64,000 bases of DNA from Microlunatus flavus (GTDB taxonomy: Bacteria; Actinomycetota; Actinomycetes; Propionibacteriales; Propionibacteriaceae): NCBI RefSeq assembly GCF_900110855.1, contig NZ_FOFA01000003.1, forward strand, positions 496,001 to 560,000. The letters are read 5' to 3'. This document shows positions 31,359-40,404 of the stretch, piece by piece; position 1 is the stretch's first letter; every line of letters starts with the position of its first letter. A model generated the notes under the pieces. It was not told the DNA's origin. It saw only the letters and a list, made by a program, of their open reading frames with translations, and made no database searches. The translations under genes were made by a program, and so were the position numbers.

Positions 31359-32489
31359 TCACGCCCCCATCCTGCGCGTGAGGAGCGCGCTCTCCACGGT
31401 CAGGCCCGGGCCGAAGGCCATGGCGGCCAGCCGCTCGGTCGCGCCTGCCGGCTGCGCGAGGAGGTCGGCGAGCACGAAGAGGACGGTGGCGCTCGACATG
31501 TTCCCGTAGCGGCGCAGCACCGCGCGGGAGGCCGCCATCGCCTCGTCATCGAGCCCGAGCGCGGTCTGGACGTGGTCGAGGACGCTGCGACCGCCGGGGT
31601 GGACCGCCCACCGGTCGACGTCGGCGGGGTCGACGTCGCCGAGCAGCGCGGGGACGGCGGCGGGCAGCGACGACCCGAGGATGCGCGGGACGTAGCGGGT
31701 CAGCACCATGTCGAAGCCCTGGTCGCCGATCGACCAGGTCATGTCGGCCTCGCCCTCGTCGCTGAGCGTCGTGCCCAGCGCGTCGAGGGTGACGACGTCC
31801 TCACCGGGGCCCGGCGGCCGGCCGCTCAGCACCGCGGCCGCGGCGCCGTCCGCGAACAGCGACGAGGCCAGGACCGTGTCGAGGTCGTCGCCGAGGTGCA
31901 GGTGCAGCGAGCAGAGCTCGGCGCACACGACGAGGACGACGGCCTCCGGGTCGGCCCGGCAGACGGCGTCGGCCAGGCGCAGCGCGGGGAACGCCCCGTA
32001 GCAGCCCATGAACCCGAGGTGGAAGCGCTGCGTCGTGGGCGCCAGGCCGAGCTGGCGCACCAGCACGTGGTCCGGGCCGGGGGCGAAGAAGCCGGTGCAG
32101 GAGACCGTGACGACGTGGGTGACGTCGTCAGGCGTGAGGTCGGTGGAGGCCAGCGCCTGCTTGGCCGCGTCGAGGAACAGCCCCGGCGCGTGGCGCACGT
32201 ACAGGCCGTTGCGCGTCCCGGTCGAGGGCGACAGCACGCGTCGCGCGGTGGCGTCCACGAGCACCGGCTCGGAGGCGGCAGGACGCTGCGCGAACTCGTC
32301 GACCACGGTGTGGCGGGTCTCGATGCCGGACGCGTCGAACGTCGCGTGCAGCCGCCGCAGGCCCAGCCGGCTCAGCCCCGGCTGCTCGGCGAGGAGGTCG
32401 CGCAGGTCGGGCTGGCGCAGCACCGTCACCGGGACGGCCGTGCCGAGCGCGCGCAGGTGGACCGGCGCGTCCGAGCGGGCAGGGCTCAC
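31359..32489 (-). CDS. Type III polyketide synthase (chalcone/stilbene synthase-like)
   Basis: A 376-aa thiolase-fold synthase. The catalytic triad is present: Cys163 in LGFMGCYGAFPAL, His297 in WAVHPGG and Asn330 in RYGNMSSATVLF. It condenses malonyl-CoA units onto an acyl-CoA starter to make pyrones, resorcinols or similar rings. The gate region GFMGCYGAFPA resembles bacterial alkylpyrone/alkylresorcinol-type synthases more than plant chalcone synthases, but chain length is not predictable. GTG at 32489 overlaps the stop of the APC transporter by four bases. The order is transporter, synthase, methyltransferase, membrane protein, nitroreductase. Confidence 0.92.
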   Translation of the reverse strand: MSPARSDAPVHLRALGTAVPVTVLRQPDLRDLLAEQPGLSRLGLRRLHATFDASGIETRHTVVDEFAQRPAASEPVLVDATARRVLSPSTGTRNGLYVRHAPGLFLDAAKQALASTDLTPDDVTHVVTVSCTGFFAPGPDHVLVRQLGLAPTTQRFHLGFMGCYGAFPALRLADAVCRADPEAVVLVVCAELCSLHLHLGDDLDTVLASSLFADGAAAAVLSGRPPGPGEDVVTLDALGTTLSDEGEADMTWSIGDQGFDMVLTRYVPRILGSSLPAAVPALLGDVDPADVDRWAVHPGGRSVLDHVQTALGLDDEAMAASRAVLRRYGNMSSATVLFVLADLLAQPAGATERLAAMAFGPGLTVESALLTRRMGA

Positions 32490-33829
32490 GGGGCGGTCGT
32501 CCCGGCGGACGAGCGGCGACGCGTGAGGCGGGCCAGCGCGTACAGCACCACGCCGACCAGCAGCAGACCCAGCCCGTACACCCACACCCGTCCCTCCTGC
32601 TGCGTCAGCAGCAGCACGCAGGACGCCAGTCCTAGCACGGGAACGAAGGCCGGCACCCGGAAGTGCCGGTGCTCCACCCGGTCGCGGCGCAGCACCAGGA
32701 CGGCCAGGTTGGTGCTGATGAAGACGAAGAGCAGCAGCAGCACGACCGTCGACGCCAGGGTGGACAGGTCGCCGACCAGGGTCAGCAGCATCGCGACCAC
32801 GGTGGTCGCGACGATCGCGACCCACGGCGTCCTGCGGCCCGGCAGGACGCGGCCGAGGACCCGGGGCAGGAGGCCCTGCTCGGCCATCCCGTACGTCACC
32901 CGGCTGGCCATGATCATGGTCAGCAGCGCCCCGTTGGCGACGGCGACGAGCGCGATGAGGCTGAAGACCCAGCCCGGCACGCCCACGCCGGTCGCAGCGA
33001 CGACGGCGAGCAGGGGGCCGCTGGAGGCCGACAGGTCCTGCGTCGGCAGCGCGATCGCGCTGGCGAGCCCGACGAGCACGTAGACGACGCCGGCGGTGAG
33101 CAGGGCGCCGAACAGCGCGCGGGGGTAGACGCGGCTGGGTTCGCGGACCTCCTCGGCGACGTTCGCGGAGGTCTCGAAACCGACGAAGGAGTAGTAGGCG
33201 ATGACGGCGGCCCCGAGGACCGCAGCGCCCGGGCTCACCCCCGCGGGCAGCTCGGTCACCCGGGACACCTCGCCCCCGCCCCGGCCCAGCAGGATCGCCA
33301 CGGTGACGATGACGATCACGAGGCCGCTGACCTCGACCACGGTCATGACGACGTTGCTCTTGAGCGACTCGCTGATGCCGCGGGCGTTGAGCGCGGCGAC
33401 GAGGGCGAGGAAGACGACGGCGGCCGGGACGGCGGGGACGTCGACGAACGTGCCGAGGTAGTCCCCGGCGAAGGCGAGCGCCAGGCCGGCGGCGCTCGTG
33501 ACGCCGGCGGCCAGCATGCTGAAGCCGACGAGGAAGGCGATGAGGTCGTTGCGGAAGGCACGCTCCGCGAAGATCGCGGCGCCGCCGGCCCGCGGGTACT
33601 TCGTGACGAGCTCGGCGTACGAGCCGGCCGTCAGCAGCGCGAGCAGCAGCGCGACCGCCAGCGGCGCCCACAGCGCGCCGCCGACCTCCTGGGCCAGCAC
33701 GCCCATGAGCGCGTAGACGCCGGCGCCGAGGACGTCGCCGAGGATGAAGAGGTAGAGCAGCGGGCCGGTGATGCTCTGGCGCAGCTTGGAGCCCTGCTGC
33801 TCGGGACGCACGTCCTGCGCGGTCGCCAT
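32486..33829 (-). CDS. APC-family amino acid/polyamine permease
   Basis: A 447-aa membrane protein with twelve predicted helices. The first is LYLFILGDVLGAGVYALMG, the typical APC start with the G-x-G-x-Y substrate loop. SYAELVTKYPRAGGAAIFAERAF is the conserved loop after helix 2, shown here only in part by memory of the family. ATG at 33829 has GGAGG upstream. It is the first gene of the coupled polyketide operon. It may supply an amino-acid-derived precursor or be coupled by chance. A two-copy inverted-repeat element sits about 145 bases upstream. Confidence 0.85.
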   Translation of the reverse strand: MATAQDVRPEQQGSKLRQSITGPLLYLFILGDVLGAGVYALMGVLAQEVGGALWAPLAVALLLALLTAGSYAELVTKYPRAGGAAIFAERAFRNDLIAFLVGFSMLAAGVTSAAGLALAFAGDYLGTFVDVPAVPAAVVFLALVAALNARGISESLKSNVVMTVVEVSGLVIVIVTVAILLGRGGGEVSRVTELPAGVSPGAAVLGAAVIAYYSFVGFETSANVAEEVREPSRVYPRALFGALLTAGVVYVLVGLASAIALPTQDLSASSGPLLAVVAATGVGVPGWVFSLIALVAVANGALLTMIMASRVTYGMAEQGLLPRVLGRVLPGRRTPWVAIVATTVVAMLLTLVGDLSTLASTVVLLLLFVFISTNLAVLVLRRDRVEHRHFRVPAFVPVLGLASCVLLLTQQEGRVWVYGLGLLLVGVVLYALARLTRRRSSAGTTAP

Positions 33830-33973
33830 CGTGGTCCTCCAGGGTCGTCGGAACGCCCCCCGGGACGGCGGACGACCCTCGAGCCCTACCCGCCGTCGGC
33901 GGGTCCAACCAGGTCCCCGCCGCCACGCGTCCTGCCCACCCCGTAGATCTTCCCCGACCTCACGTTCCCCCGC

Positions 33974-34030
33974 CGAGCGGTAGGTTGCCGGGGATCTACT
34001 CGGGTAGATCGCGCTGCAACCTACCGCTCG
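33974..34030. repeat. 57-bp inverted-repeat element, copy 1
   Basis: Perfect 15-base arms CGAGCGGTAGGTTGC and GCAACCTACCGCTCG around a 27-base centre that contains a second hairpin, GATCTAC-TCGG-GTAGATC. The arms are shared exactly with the element at 51010-51066, which has the same total length. The sequence ACGG follows both copies and GACCTCAC precedes both nearby. Confidence 0.85.
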
Positions 34031-34047
34031 ACGGTCTGGGAGGGGCG

Positions 34048-34067
34048 GAGGTGAGGTGAGGTGAGGT
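34048..34067. repeat. GAGGT pentanucleotide tandem repeat
   Basis: Four exact copies of GAGGT just before the end of the threonine aldolase gene, 18 bases after the inverted-repeat element. Slippage could change its length. Confidence 0.8.
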
Positions 34068-34077
34068 GGCGGGGCTG

Positions 34078-35154
34078 TCAGGTGGTGCGGCTGAGCTCCT
34101 GGCGGACCACGGCGACGAACGCGTCGACGTCGGCCTCGGTCGTGTCCCAGGAGGTCATCCAGCGCACCACGCCGCGCGGGGTGTCCCAGTCGTAGAAGCG
34201 CACGCGCTCGCGGATGCGGTCGGCCACGCCGGGCGGCAGCGCGACGAAGACCGCGTTGGCCTGCGTCGGCTGCACGAACGTGAGCCCGGGCAGCGACCCG
34301 TCCGCCACGCCGGGCTCGAGCGCGGCGCGCAGGCGGGACGCCATCGCGTTCGCGTGCGCCGCGCTGCGCAGCCCCAGGTCGCCGTCGAAGAGGGTCAGCA
34401 GCTGCGCGGAGGCGAAGCGCATCTTGCTGGTCAGCTGCATGGTCAGCTTGCGCAGGTAGGTCAGCCCGGTCGCGCGCTCGGGGTCGAGGACGACGACGGC
34501 CTCCACGCCGAGCAGGCCGTTCTTGGTGCCGCCGAGCGTGAGCACGTCGACACCGGTGTCCGCGGTGAACGTCCGCAGGTCCGTCCCGAGGGCGGCCGCC
34601 GCGTTCCAGATGCGGGCCCCGTCGAGGTGGAGGGCCATGCCGCGGGCGTGGGCGTGCTCGGCCAGGGCCGCGACCTCGTCGGGGGTGTAGAGCGTGCCCA
34701 CCTCGGTGGTCTGCGTGATGCTCACGGCGAGCGGCTGGGCGCGGTGCTCGTCGCCCCAGCCCCACGCCTCGGCGTCGACCAGCGCGGGCGTGAGCTTGCC
34801 GTCGGGGGTCGCGACCGGCAGCAGCTTGAGACCGGTGACCCGCTCGGGCGCGCCGGCCTCGTCGGTGTGGATGTGCGCGTTCGTCGTGCAGACCACCGCA
34901 CCCCAGCGCGGCAGCACGCTGGTCAGCGCGAGCACGTTGCCGCCGGTGCCGTTGAGCACGGGGTACGTCTCCGCCCGCTCCCCGAGGTGCTCGCGGACGA
35001 CCTCCTGCAGCCGGGCGGTGTAGGCGTCCTCGCCGTACGACACCTGGTGGCCGCCGTTCGCCGCGGCGAGCGCCTCCAGCACCTCGGGGTGCACGCCGGC
35101 GTAGTTGTCGCTGGCGAAGCCGCGCCAGCCCGGGTCGTGCAGCCGGGCGGTCAC
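34078..35154 (-). CDS. Low-specificity threonine aldolase (beta-eliminating lyase family)
   Basis: A 358-aa PLP enzyme. HLDGARIWNAAAALG (176-190) and the Schiff-base lysine Lys211 in TLGGTKNGLLG are the family marks, along with FASDNYAGVHPEVLEAL at the start. It splits threonine and related 3-hydroxy amino acids into glycine and an aldehyde. GTG at 35154 overlaps the stop of the alpha-glucosidase gene by four bases, so translation is coupled despite unrelated chemistry. Length is normal. Confidence 0.9.
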   Translation of the reverse strand: MTARLHDPGWRGFASDNYAGVHPEVLEALAAANGGHQVSYGEDAYTARLQEVVREHLGERAETYPVLNGTGGNVLALTSVLPRWGAVVCTTNAHIHTDEAGAPERVTGLKLLPVATPDGKLTPALVDAEAWGWGDEHRAQPLAVSITQTTEVGTLYTPDEVAALAEHAHARGMALHLDGARIWNAAAALGTDLRTFTADTGVDVLTLGGTKNGLLGVEAVVVLDPERATGLTYLRKLTMQLTSKMRFASAQLLTLFDGDLGLRSAAHANAMASRLRAALEPGVADGSLPGLTFVQPTQANAVFVALPPGVADRIRERVRFYDWDTPRGVVRWMTSWDTTEADVDAFVAVVRQELSRTT

Positions 35155-36860
35155 CGCTGCCCCGCCCGCACCCAGACGGTGACGTCGGTCGGCACCCGGC
35201 CCCCGACCAGCGGCGCGCTGGCCAGCACGACCTGGCCGGCCGGGACGTCCACCGGGGCCGGGCCGAAGTTCGTCAGGCAGTGCCAGCCGCCGGGGCGAAT
35301 GACGTGGACGACCGCCGGGGACGACGGTTCCCAGGCGAGCCCCTCGCCGCGTCCGAGCCCGCCGAGCTCGCGGCGCAGCGCCAGCGCGGCGCGGTAGAGC
35401 GCGAGGCTCGAGGCCGGGTCGCCCGCCTCGGACGCGACGCTGAACCGCGCGAACCAGGCCGGCTGCGGCAGGTGGGGCGGGGCGGAGGCGTCGGCCGGGC
35501 TGAACCCGTACGACGGCGGCTCGCTGGTCCACGGCAGCGGCACCCGGCAGCCGTCACGCCCGAGGCGCTGTCCGCCGGTGCGGAAGAAGGTCGGGTCCTG
35601 GCGCTGGTCGGCGGGGATGTCGGCGACCTCGAGCAGGCCGAGCTCCTCACCCTGGTAGAGGTACGCCGAGCCGGGCAGCGCCAGCATCAGCAGCGTCGCC
35701 GCGCGGGCCCGGCGCGCGCCGAGCTCCTCGTCGACGGTGATCGTCGGGTCGACCCCGAACGCCGGGATGTAGCCGATCGCGTTCGGCTGCCCGGCGGCCG
35801 CGGTGATGCCGTAGCGGGTGGGGTGGCGGATGACGTCGTGGTTCGACAGCACCCAGGTCGAGGTCGAGCCGCTCTGCGCGGCGAGGTCGAGGTTCTCGGT
35901 GATGACGCCGCGCCAGGCGCCCGCGTCCCAGGGCGCGGTCAGCAGGTCGAAGTTGAACGCCTGCCCGAGGCTCTGCGGGCTGGCGTAGCGGGCGCGGCGG
36001 TGCGCCGGCACCCAGGCCTCGGCGACCGCCATGCGGGGCGGGTCGTAGGAGTCGAAGAGGGTGCGCCACTCCGCGTAGACCTCCTGCACGGCGTCGCGGT
36101 CCTCGTACGGGTGCTCCCCGTCGGTCAGCGCGGCCAGCTCGGCGAGGCTCGGCAGCGGTTCGGTGAGGTCCTTGACCAGGAGGTTGGCCACGTCGACCCG
36201 GAAGCCGTCGACACCGCGGTCGGCCCAGAAGCGCAGCGTGGTGAGGAACTCCTCGCGCACGTCGCGGCGGTCCCAGTTGAGGTCGGGCTGCTCGGGGGCG
36301 AACAGGTGCAGGTACCACTGGCCGTCCGGCACCCGCGTCCACGCCGGACCGCCGAAGTCGCTCTCCCAGTCCGTCGGCGGCTCGGCGCCGTCGGGGCCGC
36401 GTCCCTCGCGGAAGACGTAGCGGTCCCGCTCGTCCGAGCCCGGTGCGGCGGCCAGCGCGGCGACGAACCACCGGTGCCGGTCCGAGGTGTGGTTGGGGAC
36501 GATGTCGACCACGACCCGGATGCCCCGCCCGTGCAGCGCGGCGGCCATCGCGTCGAAGTCGGCCAGCGTGCCGAGCTCGGGGGCGACGTCGCGGTGGTCG
36601 TCGATGTCGTAGCCGCCGTCGGCCAGCGCCGAGGGGTAGAAGGGGCTCAGCCAGACCGCGTCGACGCCGAGCGCGGCGAGGTGCTCGACGTGGTCGGTGA
36701 CGCCGCGGAGGTCGCCGATGCCGTTGCCGTCGCTGTCGGCGAAGCTGCGGGGATAGACCTGGTAGACGACGGCGTCACGCCACCAGTCGTCGCGGGCCGC
36801 GTCTCCCGTCGAAGCAGAGGCGGTCGGAGCAGCGGCGGTCGGGACGGCGTCGTCGGGCAC
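35151..36860 (-). CDS. GH13 alpha-glucosidase (oligo-1,6-glucosidase-like)
   Basis: A 569-aa glycoside hydrolase of family 13. Catalytic residues are Asp223 (nucleophile, GFRVDVANL), Glu281 (acid/base, AVAEAWV) and Asp342 (LSNHDVIR). The N-terminal VVYQVYPRSFADSDGNGIG and VVDIVPNHTSD are typical of alpha-glucosidase, oligo-1,6-glucosidase and trehalose-hydrolysing members. No signal peptide is seen, so it acts inside the cell. The GTG start lies 6 bases after TACGGT (36867-36872), suggesting a leaderless message. It is coupled to threonine aldolase. Confidence 0.9.
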   Translation of the reverse strand: MPDDAVPTAAAPTASASTGDAARDDWWRDAVVYQVYPRSFADSDGNGIGDLRGVTDHVEHLAALGVDAVWLSPFYPSALADGGYDIDDHRDVAPELGTLADFDAMAAALHGRGIRVVVDIVPNHTSDRHRWFVAALAAAPGSDERDRYVFREGRGPDGAEPPTDWESDFGGPAWTRVPDGQWYLHLFAPEQPDLNWDRRDVREEFLTTLRFWADRGVDGFRVDVANLLVKDLTEPLPSLAELAALTDGEHPYEDRDAVQEVYAEWRTLFDSYDPPRMAVAEAWVPAHRRARYASPQSLGQAFNFDLLTAPWDAGAWRGVITENLDLAAQSGSTSTWVLSNHDVIRHPTRYGITAAAGQPNAIGYIPAFGVDPTITVDEELGARRARAATLLMLALPGSAYLYQGEELGLLEVADIPADQRQDPTFFRTGGQRLGRDGCRVPLPWTSEPPSYGFSPADASAPPHLPQPAWFARFSVASEAGDPASSLALYRAALALRRELGGLGRGEGLAWEPSSPAVVHVIRPGGWHCLTNFGPAPVDVPAGQVVLASAPLVGGRVPTDVTVWVRAGQR

Positions 36861-36866
36861 CGGCCC

Positions 36867-36872
36867 ACCGTA
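36867..36872 (-). promoter_or_regulatory. Leaderless promoter -10 box of the alpha-glucosidase
   Basis: TACGGT on the minus strand, 6 bases before the GTG at 36860. Confidence 0.45.
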
Positions 36873-36896
36873 GGAGGTCGGCGTCTCACGCCCGTC

Positions 36897-37499
36897 TCAT
36901 GCCCGCCGCACAGGCATCCGCAGGTGCGTGACGCGCTCGGCGCGCACGCAGACGTCCGGGTCGCCGAGCAGGACGTCCTCCGGCGGCAGGCCCGGGAAGA
37001 AGGGCCGCCCGGCGCCCATGACCACGGGCACCAGGTCGATCGCCACGGCGTCGAGGAGGCCGAGCCGCAGGCACTGCGCGGCGATCGTGCCGGCCGTGAC
37101 GGCGACGGTGCCCTCCCCCGCCAGCACCTGCGCGCGAGCCACCGCCGCCTCGACGCCGTCGGTGACGAAGGTGAACGGGGCGTCCGGGTGCCGCTCGACC
37201 CAACCGGTCGGGACCGCGTGCGTCACGACCACCACCGGCACGTCCAGGGTGTGGCGACCGGCCCAGCCGTCGGTGACGTCGAAGAGGGTGCGCCCGCAGA
37301 CCAGGGCCCCGAGGCCGGACGTCCACGCCCGCCAGTACGCGGCGCTCGGCGGCGTCAGGTGGAACGTGAGGCCGGACGTGACGGTCGCGACCTCCTCGTC
37401 GCCCGCCTGCAGCCAGTCGAACAGCGCGCCGATGCTGTTGTCCGCCTTCGCGATGTAGCCGTCGAGCGAGGTCGAGGCGTTGGCGACCACGGTGCCCAT
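36897..37499 (-). CDS. Dihydrofolate reductase-like/RibD C-terminal domain protein
   Basis: A 200-aa single-domain protein of the RibD-C/DHFR-like superfamily. It begins TVVANASTSLDGYIAKADNSIG, the usual N-terminal strand, and has GALVCGRTLFDVTDGW and DLVPVVMGAGRPFFPG as later family blocks. Stand-alone members are NADPH-dependent reductases of uncertain substrate. GGAGGAG lies just before the ATG. It follows a MarR gene on the same strand by about 100 bases, and may be controlled by it. Confidence 0.85.
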   Translation of the reverse strand: MGTVVANASTSLDGYIAKADNSIGALFDWLQAGDEEVATVTSGLTFHLTPPSAAYWRAWTSGLGALVCGRTLFDVTDGWAGRHTLDVPVVVVTHAVPTGWVERHPDAPFTFVTDGVEAAVARAQVLAGEGTVAVTAGTIAAQCLRLGLLDAVAIDLVPVVMGAGRPFFPGLPPEDVLLGDPDVCVRAERVTHLRMPVRRA

Positions 37500-37597
37500 G
37501 GGTCTCCTCCCGGTGGTGCGGTCAGGAGGTCAGACCGGAGGGAGCCGGCGCACTCATCGGCCGGCGGCCGCAGAGCGCCCGTCGTGCGGGGCGGAGG

Positions 37598-38134
37598 TCA
37601 GGCGAGACCGGCGCGGACGCCCAGGAGCCCGTCGGCGATGACGCCCATCCAGCGCGACACGGCCGGCAGGTCGGCGGCGTCGACGCGGCCGAGGCTGGCG
37701 TAGAGCGGCTGGTGGACGCGGTCGGCGAGCTGCTCGCCCTGGTGGGTGAGGCGGATGATCGTGCGGCGCCGGTCGCTCGGGTGCCGGACGCGCTCGGCCA
37801 CGCCGTGGCGCTCGAGGCGGTCGACGAGGGCGGTGGCGGCGCTGCTGGTGAGGGTGAGCTCGCGGGCGAGCTCGGACTGGCCGCGGTCCCCGTGGACGAG
37901 GAGGTAGGAGAGGGCCTGGCTCTCGGTGGTACCGACACCGGTCGAGGAGGAGACCGAGGTCCGGTAGCGCTCGACCGCGCGGACCAGGGAGCGCAGGGTG
38001 ATCACGGCGTCGTCGAGACCCGCGTCGGCGGCGTGAGCAGGGTCGTCGGAGATGGACCGGGCTTCGGCGGCGAGCGCCTCCACCGGCAGCTCGGCGCCCT
38101 CGTCGGCGGGGTCGCCGTCGAACGTGCGCAGCAT
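37598..38134 (-). CDS. MarR-family transcriptional regulator
   Basis: A 178-aa winged-helix regulator. The recognition region is GDRGQSELARELTLTSSAAT followed by LVDRLERHGVAERVRHPSDRR and the wing TIIRLTHQG. The N-terminal 40 residues are acidic and longer than usual. ATG at 38134 is preceded by GGAGAGGAG. It lies upstream of a RibD-like reductase on the same strand and divergent from a nickel/cobalt permease 220 bases away. Either could be its target; no obvious palindrome was found to decide. Confidence 0.85.
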   Translation of the reverse strand: MLRTFDGDPADEGAELPVEALAAEARSISDDPAHAADAGLDDAVITLRSLVRAVERYRTSVSSSTGVGTTESQALSYLLVHGDRGQSELARELTLTSSAATALVDRLERHGVAERVRHPSDRRRTIIRLTHQGEQLADRVHQPLYASLGRVDAADLPAVSRWMGVIADGLLGVRAGLA

Positions 38135-38305
38135 GACAAGCTCCTCTCCTCAGTGCCGCCGGGGCCGCGGGGGTTCGCGGACGGAGGGCCCGCCCGAGGT
38201 CCTGCTTCTCAGGAATTTACCAGGAATCTCTTTGCTTCGAGTCGTTTGACGACGGGCGTCGTCCGTGGAGCCCGCACGCGACCGGCTCCTGGGGTCCACG
38301 TCGGC

Positions 38306-38351
38306 TAGCGTCGGGACGCCAGCCCGAACGTCCGGCTCGTCGCCCAGGAGG
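38306..38351 (+). promoter_or_regulatory. Promoter box and ribosome site of the nickel/cobalt permease
   Basis: TAGCGT at 38306-38311 is a likely -10 box, giving a short leader. AGGAGG (38346-38351) is an ideal ribosome site four bases before the ATG. Confidence 0.45.
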
Positions 38352-38355
38352 TCCC

Positions 38356-39513
38356 ATGCGCCCGTCCGCGGCACCCGCCGCGCCCCTCGCCGGCGGGCGG
38401 CTCCGGGGTCTCGTGCGGCGGCTGGAGCCCGCGGACCGCCGCTCCCTGGTCGGCATGGCCCTGGTCATCGTGGTGCTGCACGTCGTGGGCCTCGCCGTGC
38501 TCTTCGGCCTGGTCGTCCCCGCCCACCACCCGTTGGGCGGGTCGACGCCGGTCTTCGGCGCCGGCGTCGGGCTGCTCGCGTACACCTTCGGCCTGCGCCA
38601 CGCGTTCGACGCCGACCACATAGCCGCGGTCGACAACACCACGCGCAAGCTGCTGGCCGACCGCGTCGCCGGTGGCGGGGGCCGCCGGCCGCTGTCGGTC
38701 GGCTTCTGGTTCTCGCTGGGCCACTCGACGGTCGTCTTCGCCCTCGCCCTGGCCATCGCCGGCGGCGTGAAGGCGCTGGCCGGTCAGGTGGCGGACGACG
38801 CGTCGACGCTGCACCGCCTCACCGGCGTGATCGGCGCGTCCGTGTCGGGCGTGTTCCTGTGGGTGCTGGGGATCGCGAACCTGGTGGTCCTCGTCGGGAT
38901 CGTGCGGGTCTTCCGCCGGATGCGGCACGGGGACTTCGACGAGGCCGAGCTCGAGGCGCAGCTCGACCGCCGCGGCTTCATGAACCGCCTGCTGGGCGGG
39001 CTGACCCGCGCCGTCCGCAGGCCGTGGCACATCTACCCCGTCGGCGTCCTCTTCGGCCTCGGCTTCGACACCGCCACGGAGGTCGGCCTGCTGGTCCTCG
39101 CCGGCGGCGCGGCGGCCTTCGACCTGCCGTTCTACGCGATCCTCGTGCTCCCCGTGCTGTTCGCGGCCGGCATGTGCCTGATGGACACCGTCGACGGGGT
39201 GATGATGACGGGCGCGTACGGGTGGGCGTTCCGTCGGCCGGTCCGCAAGGTCTACTACAACCTCACCATCACCGCGATCTCCGTGGCGGTCGCGCTGGGG
39301 ATCGGCACCATCGAGCTCGCGGGCGTCCTCGCCGAGCAGACGGGCGCGGTCCGCGGGCCGCTGGCCGCTCTCGGAGCCATACCGCTGGACGGCGCCGGCT
39401 ACGCCATCGTCGGCCTCTTCGGCCTGGCCTGGCTGGCCGCGCTGCTCGTGTGGCGCCTCGGGCGGATCGAGGAGCGGTGGTCGGCCCGGCTGCCCGACGG
39501 CGGCGCCTCCTAG
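38356..39513 (+). CDS. NiCoT-family nickel/cobalt permease
   Basis: A 385-aa membrane protein of the HoxN/NixA (NiCoT) family. The signature helix HAFDADHIAAVDN carries H-x4-D-H (His82, Asp87, His88), the metal-selectivity motif. GLGFDTATEVGLL is the second family block. Eight hydrophobic helices are expected. It imports Ni2+ or Co2+. The window also encodes a LarA-type enzyme that needs nickel, so this could be one of its suppliers; urease or hydrogenase genes are not in view. Starting ATG has an excellent ribosome site. Confidence 0.92.
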   Translation: MRPSAAPAAPLAGGRLRGLVRRLEPADRRSLVGMALVIVVLHVVGLAVLFGLVVPAHHPLGGSTPVFGAGVGLLAYTFGLRHAFDADHIAAVDNTTRKLLADRVAGGGGRRPLSVGFWFSLGHSTVVFALALAIAGGVKALAGQVADDASTLHRLTGVIGASVSGVFLWVLGIANLVVLVGIVRVFRRMRHGDFDEAELEAQLDRRGFMNRLLGGLTRAVRRPWHIYPVGVLFGLGFDTATEVGLLVLAGGAAAFDLPFYAILVLPVLFAAGMCLMDTVDGVMMTGAYGWAFRRPVRKVYYNLTITAISVAVALGIGTIELAGVLAEQTGAVRGPLAALGAIPLDGAGYAIVGLFGLAWLAALLVWRLGRIEERWSARLPDGGAS

Positions 39514-39548
39514 GACGCCGGGCCCCGGCCTGCCCCTGCCGGGTGCCC

Positions 39549-39554
39549 TACGGT
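39549..39554 (+). promoter_or_regulatory. Candidate -10 box of the GAF-ANTAR gene
   Basis: TACGGT lies 77 bases before the GTG start at 39632. A 5' leader of about 70 bases would follow. Confidence 0.35.
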
Positions 39555-39631
39555 CAGCAGCACCACCGAGCTGAGCCGGAGCGTCGGCGACCGCACGACG
39601 ACGAGGCCTCCCGGGGCCGGACAGGTTCCTC

Positions 39632-40375
39632 GTGACCGACGGCACGCCCCCGGAGAACCCTCTCCTCCACCGGCTCCAGTCCCTGCTCCTCGACCCGCGC
39701 GACCTGGGCTCGACGATCAACGAGCTGACCCAGCTGGCGGCCTCGCTCGTGCCCGACGCGGGCGTCGAGTGCGGGATCACGCTGCGGGTCGAGGGCGACG
39801 TGCTGACGGTCGGGTCCAGCGCCGACCGTGCGGTGCGGCTCGACGAGACCCAGTACCGCGTGCGGGGTGGGCCCTGCATCGAGACCCTGCGCACGGGGCT
39901 CGTGGTGGACGTCCCCGACACCGCCGGTGAGAGCCGCTGGCCCGAGTACGTGCCGACGGCCCGCGCGCTCGGGCTGCGCTGCTCGCTCAGCCTGCCCCTG
40001 GGGACCGCGGACGAGACGTTCGGGGCGATGAACGTCTACGGCTTCGCCCGTCCGCGGCTGTTCGACGACCCGCTGCGCCACCAGCTCGAGCTCTTCGCCG
40101 CCCAGGCGTCGGGGACCCTGCGCATCATCCGGCGCCTGACGCGCGACACGCGGCTGATCGACCAGATGGAGGAGGCGCTCAGGTCGCGGACCGTGATCGA
40201 CCAGGCGATGGGCATCATCATGGGCCAGCAGCGCTGCACGGCGGCGACGGCCTTCGAGCTGCTCCGCCGTGAGTCGCAGACGAGCCACCGCCGCGTCAGC
40301 GAGGTCGCCACCGACCTGGTGCGGGGGACCACCGGAGAGGACCCGGCTCCTGGACGCGGGTTCGGACGCACCTGA
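39632..40375 (+). CDS. GAF and ANTAR domain regulator
   Basis: A 247-aa protein. Residues about 20-165 form a GAF sensor domain (for example YRVRGGPCIETLRTG and SLSLPLGTADETFGAMNVYG). Residues about 175-232 are an ANTAR RNA-binding domain (LRSRTVIDQAMGIIMGQQRC then AFELLRRESQ). ANTAR proteins stop termination by binding paired hairpins in mRNA leaders. No receiver or histidine kinase is attached, so the signal must enter through GAF. It converges on a second ANTAR gene. Confidence 0.88.
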   Translation: MTDGTPPENPLLHRLQSLLLDPRDLGSTINELTQLAASLVPDAGVECGITLRVEGDVLTVGSSADRAVRLDETQYRVRGGPCIETLRTGLVVDVPDTAGESRWPEYVPTARALGLRCSLSLPLGTADETFGAMNVYGFARPRLFDDPLRHQLELFAAQASGTLRIIRRLTRDTRLIDQMEEALRSRTVIDQAMGIIMGQQRCTAATAFELLRRESQTSHRRVSEVATDLVRGTTGEDPAPGRGFGRT

Positions 40376-40404
40376 GTCGGGCACCTCGACCGGTCGTCGC
40401 CCGC

